64,000 nt of DNA from Streptococcus shenyangsis (GTDB taxonomy: Bacteria; Bacillota; Bacilli; Lactobacillales; Streptococcaceae): assembly GCF_006385785.1 (NCBI RefSeq), contig NZ_VFSH01000010.1, positions 1 through 64,000 of the forward strand, in the 5' to 3' direction. A model generated the notes under the pieces. It made no database searches. It saw only the letters and a list, made by a program, of their open reading frames with translations, and had not been told where the DNA came from. Of this stretch, positions 58,228-64,000 are shown one piece after another (the stretch's first letter is position 1; each line of letters begins with the position of its first letter). A program made the translations under genes and the position numbers.

Positions 58228-58608
58228 CGTTTTATCTCCTTTGTTTTTCATTATATATTTTTCGTAAGACTATCTTACTACCATACAGTATATAAATATT
58301 TGCAGGATTTGTCAAGGGTTTTCTTCTAGTTTTTAAAGTTTTTACCTATTTTTTCAAAAAAAGGTGAAAAAACATCTTTGTGAGAAAAATACCCGTCAAA
58401 TATTGTATTTTTGAGTGAAAATCTCACAAACTAATCATCCTTGAGTAAAATCATTCATATCTAATCCACATAGACAGTTGGATAGAACTCACTTCCTTGG
58501 TATTATCTTATAAACCCTCATAAAAGTCAAGTAAAAACGGCAAGTATTCAGCTAAAACTTGCCATTTCATAAACTTTCTACTATATAAAGATTGAATAAA
58601 GATTGAAC
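58228..58608. other. Gap between choline-binding protein C and rpn array 2
   Basis: It holds the promoter side of protein C and the terminator of rpn array 2 at 58530-58563. The rest is AT-rich with short T/A runs; no gene is seen. Confidence 0.5.
58530..58563 (-). terminator. Terminator after rpn array 2
   Basis: On the minus strand GGCAAGT and ACTTGCC pair around an 11-base loop, followed by GTTTTTAC. Confidence 0.7.
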
Positions 58609-58842
58609 TCATAATAAAGCTTCAAACTCAGCGAGAGTCATCCACAATTGCTGGCTAGCAACTTCAGATGTCAGAAGATCTTGACGGACCATATCTAGAA
58701 AAGCAAAAACTCTTCCTTCAACTTTCCCACGTTCAAGTCCACGCTCCAGTCCCTGTTCAATACCTTCCGCCCTAGCTGTTTCCAAGGCATAGTCATGAGT
58801 CAATAATGCTTGTTCCTCACGCCTGCGTTGTTCACTAAACAT
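58609..58842 (-). CDS. Orphan C-terminal cassette 2b, 77-residue RpnS-like protein
   Basis: ATG follows AGGAGG (58851-58856) by 8 bases. The product begins MFSEQRRREEQALLTHDYAL, has GIEQGLERGLERGKVEGR and ends AEFEALL. The upstream part of the same cassette is broken by a TAG (next entry), so only this short protein can be made. That the small frame survives while the rest has decayed supports its being the functional unit. Confidence 0.65.
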   Translation of the reverse strand: MFSEQRRREEQALLTHDYALETARAEGIEQGLERGLERGKVEGRVFAFLDMVRQDLLTSEVASQQLWMTLAEFEALL

Positions 58843-58998
58843 CTTCCTATCCTCCTCGGACCAGCTCTTGTAGTCCAGCAGTTGGTCTGCCTAGCTGATG
58901 GCTCGCTCGAGTTGCTGAGTAAAGGGTTTATTCCCGAAAAACTCCAACCACGGCTTGCGAACCTCATCTTTGCTGGTTTCTCTGTATTTTTTTAGTTA
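58843..58998 (-). pseudogene. Upstream remnant of rpn cassette 2b
   Basis: In frame with rpn2, directly after its TAA and a second TAA, come LKKYRETSKDEVRKPWLEFF and further rpn codons, with a nonsense TAG (CAG to TAG, about 58892-58894) in AIS*ADQLLDYK. No start codon or ribosome site is seen before the AGGAGG. Confidence 0.8.
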
Positions 58999-59247
58999 TT
59001 ATTTGTGATGCTCTTTCAATAGTGACTCAAACTCAGCGACAGTCATGCCCAATTGTTCACTCGCAAATTCGGAAGTTAAAACATGTTGGCGTACTAAATC
59101 TAGAAAGGTAAAGATTTGTCCTTCAACTTTTCCACGCTCTAATCCTTTTTCAATACCTTGTTCAATACCTTCGGCCCTAGCTGTTTCCAAGGCATAGTCC
59201 TGTGCTAACAAGGCTTGTTCTTCGCGCATACGTAGTTGACTAAACAT
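58999..59247 (-). CDS. Intragenic small protein of rpn2 (RpnS-like)
   Basis: AGGAGG at 59256-59261 is 8 bases before the ATG at codon 227. The product has 82 residues from MFSQLRMREEQALL to the rpn2 stop, with a longer Gly-x-Glu repeat than copy 1. Confidence 0.6.
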   Translation of the reverse strand: MFSQLRMREEQALLAQDYALETARAEGIEQGIEKGLERGKVEGQIFTFLDLVRQHVLTSEFASEQLGMTVAEFESLLKEHHK

Positions 59248-59925
59248 CTTCCTGTCCTCCTCGGACCAGCTCTTGTAGTCTAGCAGTTGGTCTGCCTGGC
59301 TGATGGCTCGCTCGGGTTGTTGGGTAAAGGGTTTATTCCCGAAAAACTCCAACCACGGTTTGCGAACCTTGTCTTTGCTGGTTTCTCTGTATTTTTTTAA
59401 TTCCAAGAACGCCATCTTGACCAGATGGTTTTCTTGTCCATTGTTTGTAATCGTTAAAACCTCACCCGTCGTATCCTCTCGCATGCTAAAGCTATGAAAA
59501 GCCAAATCATCTGAGAAGTAGTTACTATCCACAATGGCGATAGCGTATACTGGTGCGATGTGTTTGTAACTCTGATGAGTATTTCCTTCTTGCTGGCGAA
59601 TTTTTTCGAGGTTTTGATTGACCTGACTGCACAGGTAAGCCCACAGACGATTGATGAAAAAATTCTGATGATGAACTTGAATCTCAATGATTACTTGGGT
59701 TCCATTATCTAGTTCAGCTAAGACATCTATACTAGTGTAAAAATCCTGCGCCGAGTATGGCATGGAAGGCAAGACATGAATATTGCTTCCCTCCAAAATA
59801 GTCACATTTTTGGCTGGTAAGTCCAACATATCGCGGATAAATTGACAAGTGATTTCTGGATTGCTAAAGATTTTCTTAGCAACTAAGTCATTGGTCGGGC
59901 TGATGCCCGGATGACGTACAGTCAT
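58999..59925 (-). CDS. Rpn-family PD-(D/E)XK nuclease, copy 2
   Basis: The 308-residue protein is nearly identical to copy 1 in the nuclease part (residues 1-200; D67, E81-x-Q83) and differs in the coiled-coil (ETARAEGIEQGIEKGLERG) and the tail (HVLTSEFASEQLGMTVAEFE). The ATG at 59925 lies 6 bases after AAGGAGA; a longer frame (to 59952) would begin inside the -10. Like copy 1 it has a short leader, an internal AGGAGG-ATG and a downstream orphan cassette. Confidence 0.88.
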   Translation of the reverse strand: MTVRHPGISPTNDLVAKKIFSNPEITCQFIRDMLDLPAKNVTILEGSNIHVLPSMPYSAQDFYTSIDVLAELDNGTQVIIEIQVHHQNFFINRLWAYLCSQVNQNLEKIRQQEGNTHQSYKHIAPVYAIAIVDSNYFSDDLAFHSFSMREDTTGEVLTITNNGQENHLVKMAFLELKKYRETSKDKVRKPWLEFFGNKPFTQQPERAISQADQLLDYKSWSEEDRKMFSQLRMREEQALLAQDYALETARAEGIEQGIEKGLERGKVEGQIFTFLDLVRQHVLTSEFASEQLGMTVAEFESLLKEHHK

Positions 59926-59940
59926 ATTCTTTCTCCTTTC

Positions 59941-60006
59941 ATTATAGCACATTTTTAAATCTAGGTTTCCTAGATTATCTGGCTCTATCTATTTATTCGG
60001 AAAAGA
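59941..60006 (-). promoter_or_regulatory. rpn2 promoter with conserved inverted repeat
   Basis: On the minus strand TTTTCCGAATAAATAGATAG, then AATCTAG-gaaac-CTAGATT (59958-59976), then the extended -10 TGCTATAAT (59941-59949). The order and spacing equal those at rpn1. Confidence 0.65.
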
Positions 60007-60121
60007 CAGGTGAAAGTTCAAATTTTCCTAACAAAAAAGATAGCCAATCTCTTTTACATCAAGCAATTTAGCTACCCTTTTTAGTTATTTTCATATTACA
60101 TAACGTTTGTCCACAGATTTC

Positions 60122-60379
60122 TTACTTATGCCTTTCTAACAGCGCCTCAAACTCAGCGACAGTCATGCCCAATTGCTGGCTAGCAACTTCAGATGTCAGT
60201 AGCTGTTGACGGACTAGATTTGCTAACATAGCGAAACTTCCTTCAGCTTTCCCACGCTCCAGTCCCTGTTCAAGACCACGCTCTAAACCTTGTTCAAGAC
60301 CTTCCGCCCTAGCAGTCTCCAAGGCATAATCCTGAGCCAATAACGCTTGTTCTTCGCGCATACGTAGTTGACTAAACAT
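60122..60379 (-). CDS. Orphan C-terminal cassette 3b, 85-residue RpnS-like protein
   Basis: ATG follows AGGAGG (60388-60393) by 8 bases. The cassette is open further up to a TTG at 60604 that overlaps the end of rpn3 in another frame, starting ITNNGQENHFVKMAFLELKK, so a 160-residue product is possible but unsupported by a ribosome site. The coiled-coil is GLEQGLERGLEQGLERGKAEG, four near-identical tetrapeptides long. Confidence 0.6.
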   Translation of the reverse strand: MFSQLRMREEQALLAQDYALETARAEGLEQGLERGLEQGLERGKAEGSFAMLANLVRQQLLTSEVASQQLGMTVAEFEALLERHK

Positions 60380-60587
60380 TTTTCTGTCCTCCTCGGACCA
60401 GCTTTTGTAGTCCAGCAGTTGATCTGCCTGACTGATGGCTCGCTCGGGTTCTTGGGTAAAGGGTTTGTTCCCGAAAAATTCCAACCAGGGCTTGCGAACC
60501 TCGTCTTTGCTGGTTTCTCTGTATTTTTTTAATTCCAAGAATGCCATCTTAACAAAATGGTTTTCTTGCCCATTGTTTGTGATGGTC

Positions 60588-60869
60588 TTACAAGAGTGCT
60601 TCAAACTCAGAGACCGTCATACCCAGCTGCTGGCTCGCAACCTCCGAAGTCAGAAGACCTTGGCGAACCATATCTAGAAAGGCAAAAAGTTTCCCACGTT
60701 CTAGTCCCTGTTCAATACCTTGCTCAATACCCTCAGCTCGGCCTTGTTCAACTCCTTCTGCACGACCACGCTCAAGTCCACGCTCTAAGCCCTTTTCCTC
60801 AGCTTGTTCCAAGGCATAGTCATGAGCTAATAATGCCTGTTCTTCGCGCATACGTAGTTGACTAAACAT
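60588..60869 (-). CDS. Intragenic small protein of rpn3 (RpnS-like)
   Basis: AGGAGG at 60878-60883 lies 8 bases before the ATG at codon 227. The product has 93 residues, the longest of the set owing to extra Gly-x-Glu repeats. Confidence 0.6.
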   Translation of the reverse strand: MFSQLRMREEQALLAHDYALEQAEEKGLERGLERGRAEGVEQGRAEGIEQGIEQGLERGKLFAFLDMVRQGLLTSEVASQQLGMTVSEFEALL

Positions 60870-61547
60870 CTTCCTGTCCTCCTCGGACCAGCTCTTGTAG
60901 TCCAGCAGTTGATCTGCTTGGCTGATGGCTCGCTCGGGTTCTTGGGTAAAGGGTTTGTTCCCGAAAAACTCCAACCATGGCTTGCGAACGCTATCCTTGC
61001 TGGTTTCTCTGTATTTTTTTAATTCCAAGAATGCCATCTTAACCAGATGGTTTTCTTGACCATTATTGGTGATGGTTAAGACCTCACCTGTCGTGTCCTC
61101 ACGCATACTAAAGCTGTGGAAAGCCAAGTCATCTGAGAAGTAATTACTGTCCACAATTGCGATAGCATATACTGGTGCGATATGCTTGTAACTTTGATGA
61201 GTATTGCCTTCTTGCTGGCGAATTTTTTCTAGATTTTGATTGACCTGACTACACAAATAAGCCCACAGGCGATTGATGAAAAAATTCTGATGATGCACCT
61301 GAATCTCAATAATTACCTGAGTTCCATTGTCCAACTCCGCCAAGACATCAATACTTGTATAGAAATCTTGTGCTGAATAGGGCAGAGAAGGCAAGACATG
61401 AATATTACTTCCCTCCAAAATGGTCACATTTTTTGCTGGTAAATCCAACATATCGCGAATAAATTGACAAGTGATTTCCGGATTGCTAAAGATTTTCTTA
61501 GCAACTAAGTCATTAGTCGGGCTGATGCCCGGATGTCTTAGAATCAT
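60588..61547 (-). CDS. Rpn-family PD-(D/E)XK nuclease, copy 3
   Basis: The 319-residue protein shares the nuclease part with copies 1 and 2 and has the longest coiled-coil (GLERGLERGRAEGVEQGRAE, continued by further GIEQ/GLER units). GGAGGAGAAGG precedes the ATG at 61547. Unlike the other copies, its promoter is split by a BOX element, which moves the inverted repeat about 105 bases away while keeping the -10 (ATATAAT). Expression may therefore escape the control acting on copies 1 and 2. Confidence 0.88.
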   Translation of the reverse strand: MILRHPGISPTNDLVAKKIFSNPEITCQFIRDMLDLPAKNVTILEGSNIHVLPSLPYSAQDFYTSIDVLAELDNGTQVIIEIQVHHQNFFINRLWAYLCSQVNQNLEKIRQQEGNTHQSYKHIAPVYAIAIVDSNYFSDDLAFHSFSMREDTTGEVLTITNNGQENHLVKMAFLELKKYRETSKDSVRKPWLEFFGNKPFTQEPERAISQADQLLDYKSWSEEDRKMFSQLRMREEQALLAHDYALEQAEEKGLERGLERGRAEGVEQGRAEGIEQGIEQGLERGKLFAFLDMVRQGLLTSEVASQQLGMTVSEFEALL

Positions 61548-61577
61548 CCTTCTCCTCCTTTTATTATATCACAGTTT

Positions 61578-61684
61578 TATACTCAATGAAAATCAAAGAG
61601 CAAACTAGGAAACTAGCCGCAGGCTGTACTTGAGTACGGCAAGGCGACGTTGACGTAGTTTGAATTTGATTTTCGAAGAGTATT
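61578..61684. repeat. BOX element (boxA-boxC, no boxB) inside the rpn3 promoter
   Basis: Edges TATACTCAATGAAAATC and CGAAGAGTAT and the core CGGCAAGGCGACGTTGACG identify it. Comparison with rpn1 (CTAGATTTAAAACTG) shows that the element interrupts this sequence with a TA duplication at the ends, a clean insertion between the inverted repeat and the -10. Confidence 0.92.
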
Positions 61685-61685
61685 A

Positions 61686-61731
61686 AATCTAGTTTTACTA
61701 GATTCACTGACTCTATCTATTTATTCGGAAA
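61686..61731 (-). promoter_or_regulatory. Displaced rpn3 upstream element
   Basis: AATCTAG-tttta-CTAGATT (61686-61704) and the TTCCGAATAAATAGATAG block (to 61731) correspond to the rpn1 and rpn2 upstream elements, but here lie beyond the BOX insertion. Confidence 0.65.
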
Positions 61732-61737
61732 AGAGAC

Positions 61738-61763
61738 GAAAAAAACCTGAGAATTATCTCAGG
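61738..61763 (-). terminator. Terminator after prs
   Basis: On the minus strand CCTGAGA and TCTCAGG pair around a 4-base loop and are followed by T7. Confidence 0.85.
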
Positions 61764-61771
61764 CTTGGTTA

Positions 61772-62740
61772 TTAAATCTTTTTCTCAATACCAAAAAGTG
61801 GAGAAAGTGGGCGTTTTTCATGGATACGTACGATAGCATCCCCTAGGAGATGAGCGATTGAAATCTGCTCAATCTTATCAATCAAACGCTCTTCTGGCAG
61901 ATAGATGGTATCCAAAACAACCAATTTCTTAATAGCTGATTTTTGGATATTGTCCATAGCAGGACCAGAAAGAACTGGGTGCGTACAGCTTGCATAGACT
62001 TCAACGGCACCAGCTTCCGCAAGGGCATCTGCCGCATGACAAATCGTTCCAGCAGTATCAATCATATCATCAATCAAGATACAAGTCTTGCCTTCGACCT
62101 TACCGATGATGTTCATGACTTCACTGGTATTCATCTTATCAACGCTACGACGTTTGTCGATGATAGCGATAGATGTTTTCAAAAATTCTGCCAACTTACG
62201 GGCACGAGTCACCCCTCCATGGTCTGGACTGACAACCACATAGTCAGAACCAACCATGCCACGACGCTCAAAATAATCCGCAATCAGAGGAGCTCCCATC
62301 AAATGATCCACAGGAATATCAAAGAATCCTTGAATCTGCGCAGCATGCAAGTCGATTGTCAATAAACGATCCACTCCAGCTACTTCAAGCATATTTGCAA
62401 CAAGTTTTGAAGTGATTGGCTCACGCGCTCTCGCCTTTCTATCCTGACGTGCATACCCATAGTAAGGCATGACAACATTGACAGATTCTGCACTCGCACG
62501 CTTCAAAGCATCTACCATAATCAAAATTTCAAGCAGATTGTCATTTACAGGCGAGCTAGTTGATTGTAGGATAAAGACGTGTTTCCCACGGATTGATTCT
62601 TCGATGTTGACCTGAATCTCTCCATCTGAAAATTGGCGAACACTTGATTTCCCCAACTCTATCCCAATCTCCTGCGCCACACGTTCTGCCAATTCTTTAT
62701 TAGAAGAAAGGGCAAACAGCTTTAAATCAGAAAAAGACAT
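61772..62740 (-). CDS. prs: Ribose-phosphate pyrophosphokinase
   Basis: The 322-residue enzyme makes PRPP for purine, pyrimidine, NAD, His and Trp synthesis. [10 protein letters not shown] near the N-terminus, [17 protein letters not shown] (ATP/ribose loop) and [11 protein letters not shown] (PRPP loop) are diagnostic. The start at 62740 ([10 protein letters not shown]) has GGAGGAAATC upstream. PRPP made here is the substrate of PurF in the same window, though the two are not in one operon. Confidence 0.96.
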   Translation of the reverse strand: MSFSDLKLFALSSNKELAERVAQEIGIELGKSSVRQFSDGEIQVNIEESIRGKHVFILQSTSSPVNDNLLEILIMVDALKRASAESVNVVMPYYGYARQDRKARAREPITSKLVANMLEVAGVDRLLTIDLHAAQIQGFFDIPVDHLMGAPLIADYFERRGMVGSDYVVVSPDHGGVTRARKLAEFLKTSIAIIDKRRSVDKMNTSEVMNIIGKVEGKTCILIDDMIDTAGTICHAADALAEAGAVEVYASCTHPVLSGPAMDNIQKSAIKKLVVLDTIYLPEERLIDKIEQISIAHLLGDAIVRIHEKRPLSPLFGIEKKI

Positions 62741-62835
62741 GATTTCCTCCGGTATATATGTATCGCTTGTGCTTTTCACAAGATTTTTCCATCTACCATT
62801 GTAGCGCTTTTTACACTATTTTTCAATCAAAAATA

Positions 62836-62862
62836 AAAGAAGGGCAGCATATTTGTGCCCTT
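62836..62862 (-). terminator. Terminator after the PrsW-like gene
   Basis: On the minus strand AGGGCA and TGCCCT pair around a 9-base loop with a T-rich flank. Confidence 0.7.
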
Positions 62863-62885
62863 GCATCATTCTTTTTAAAAATATT

Positions 62886-63701
62886 CTAGTTCATCAACCC
62901 ATCGTTCTTCTCAACAAAGCGATAAGCCTGATAAAAACCATAGAGAGCAATAGCTGTAACCACTGGAATCGCTAAAGGCAACTCTGTCTCCAACTCTACA
63001 AAAGGAGAATTAAACAAGAAGTGAGTTCCCAAGGCTAAACCTAGGAAAATAAGCCCATCTTTCTTGCCAACCTTCTGTCCTTTATAAGCTCTGTAAAGTA
63101 AGTAAACACCTACTACAGCCAGACCTGAAAAAGTCCAGTGAGAGGCAATTCCTGAGATGATACGCTCTAAAATTCTCGAAATAGTAAAGTCAAATCCCTC
63201 TGGCAAATCTGTACGGATATAACCAATATCCTCAATCATTTGGAATCCCAAACCAGAAGCAATCCCTAGTAAAAACAAAGATTTTAATTTTCGGACAGGA
63301 ATCAAAGCTAAAACAAAGACAAGTGGCAACAATTTCAAGGGTTCTTCTACCAAAGGAGCCACAATCGCACTTTCAAAAGCATTTAAAAATGCACTATCTG
63401 GGAAAAGAATACCCAGCAAATCATGGATATAGGTATTCGCAAAGCTAGACAGCCAGCCTGAAAGGAACATCCCACCCAATAAAGACAAAATCAAGGCATT
63501 CTTTGGCAATTCCCATTTTTTCCCAATACAGAAAAGGAAATAAAGAGCCGGAATCATGTAAAAGAGAGCTAGAAAGATAGAAACTCCCATTAGTCCATAT
63601 TCCGCAGCTGACATCGAACCATCCGTATAGTAGATGGTTTCATACTGTAAACCAATACATAGCAATAAGATAAAAATAAATAAAATACTGTTTTTCTTCA
63701 T
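62886..63701 (-). CDS. PrsW-family intramembrane metalloprotease-like protein
   Basis: The 271-residue polytopic protein has about eight helices and the PrsW motifs: EE in APLVEEPLKLLPL (about 117), E-x-x-x-D-like FQMIEDIGY (about 154), H in ASHWTFSGL (about 189) and H in THFLFNS (about 227). PrsW in Bacillus cleaves an anti-sigma factor; the streptococcal target is unknown. Confidence 0.85.
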   Translation of the reverse strand: MKKNSILFIFILLLCIGLQYETIYYTDGSMSAAEYGLMGVSIFLALFYMIPALYFLFCIGKKWELPKNALILSLLGGMFLSGWLSSFANTYIHDLLGILFPDSAFLNAFESAIVAPLVEEPLKLLPLVFVLALIPVRKLKSLFLLGIASGLGFQMIEDIGYIRTDLPEGFDFTISRILERIISGIASHWTFSGLAVVGVYLLYRAYKGQKVGKKDGLIFLGLALGTHFLFNSPFVELETELPLAIPVVTAIALYGFYQAYRFVEKNDGLMN

Positions 63702-63725
63702 ACACTTTCTTTCTAAATGAAGTAT

Positions 63726-64000
63726 TTATAATTCTACAACTGTCATACTTCCTGTATCCACATCATAAATGGCACCAGAGATAATGACATCGTCTGGTAT
63801 TAAGGGAGATTCGATAAGGGCTTGCATATCCTCTCGCACACTCTCCTCTATATCTTGGAAGGGCAAGAAGTCCTGGTCTGACACGTCGACACCCAGTTCC
63901 TCTTTCAAATACTCCTGAAAAGGACCATTTTCAAAGGTCTGAGCACCACAGTCTGTATGGTGCAGCACCACAATCTCTCTTGTCCCCATCTGTTGCTGGG
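63726..64000 (-). CDS. Beta-class carbonic anhydrase, C-terminal part (truncated by the window edge)
   Basis: The visible 91 residues read QQQMGTREIVVLHHTDCGAQ and on to the end GAIYDVDTGSMTVVEL. HHTDCG supplies the second histidine and cysteine zinc ligands of beta carbonic anhydrases, which interconvert CO2 and bicarbonate. The N-terminal part, with the first cysteine and the Asp-Arg pair, lies beyond the right edge, so the internal ATG at 63989 is not the real start. Confidence 0.9.
   Translation of the reverse strand, partial: QQQMGTREIVVLHHTDCGAQTFENGPFQEYLKEELGVDVSDQDFLPFQDIEESVREDMQALIESPLIPDDVIISGAIYDVDTGSMTVVEL

Noticed and set aside
52241-61547. Rpn copies as transposases of mobile elements
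   Set aside because: The family is often labelled transposase, but no terminal inverted repeats or target duplications bound the copies. The shared upstream block is better read as a promoter.

Overview
The window looks like a chromosomal segment of a mitis-group streptococcus very close to Streptococcus pneumoniae (pneumoniae, pseudopneumoniae or mitis; the sequence alone does not settle which). The reasons are the pneumococcal-type gene order prs - polA - recO/plsX/acpP - comAB - purCLFMNHDEK/B - strH - bgaC/PTS, several choline-binding proteins with 20-residue CW repeats, an LPXTG surface hexosaminidase, low G+C, and two BOX elements (the interspersed repeat typical of this group). No rRNA, tRNA or CRISPR array was seen. 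Most genes lie on the minus strand.

Layout, left to right. 1-1541: the end of an IS3-type insertion sequence, a CsoR-family repressor and a two-domain VOC (glyoxalase/extradiol) protein with a palindromic operator. 1689-11080: a CAP-domain choline-binding protein, then the galactoside operon galM, agaS, mannose-family PTS IIA-IID-IIC-IIB and bgaC (minus strand), with a divergent GntR/HutC-type regulator. 11379-15329: strH, an exported beta-N-acetylhexosaminidase under a clear cre site. StrH and BgaC together strip terminal GlcNAc and galactose from host glycans. 15384-34012: the purine genes, interrupted twice: by an AT-rich accessory island (16723-20895: TPR-like, GIY-YIG-like, DUF4145/HEPN-like and a frameshifted PIN-like gene) between purB and purK, and by a 561-bp tandem duplication of the purN/purH junction.

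34182-43000 is a peptide-export and bacteriocin locus. comAB (competence pheromone exporter, with a ComE box) lies beside a cluster of small double-glycine peptides and membrane immunity-type proteins. Upstream of that cluster is a complete three-gene cassette, pheromone precursor - HPK10-type histidine kinase - LytTR response regulator, arranged like comCDE but distinct in sequence. Between this cassette and the first double-glycine peptide, two tandem 124-bp repeats each encode a 16-residue aromatic peptide (core FYPWFT) with its own Shine-Dalgarno and a promoter-like element shared with the bacteriocin genes. I infer a second ComCDE-like quorum-sensing circuit that drives a bacteriocin regulon and probably borrows ComAB for export.

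43135-52147 returns to conserved chromosome (a choline-binding protein, acpP, plsX, recO, an aminotransferase, a YeiH-type protein, a CoA-binding protein, polA). 52219-61731 is a hypervariable block: three full-length Rpn-family PD-(D/E)XK nuclease genes (one plus, two minus) flank three choline-binding protein genes, and each nuclease gene is followed by one or two orphan copies of its own C-terminal part. All seven C-terminal copies carry a perfect AGGAGG and an ATG at the same codon, so each can make a separate 65-93-residue protein. This matches the intragenic antitoxin (RpnL/RpnS) arrangement described in E. coli, here apparently expanded into free-standing antitoxin-like cassettes. The window ends with prs, a PrsW-type membrane protease and a truncated beta-carbonic anhydrase.
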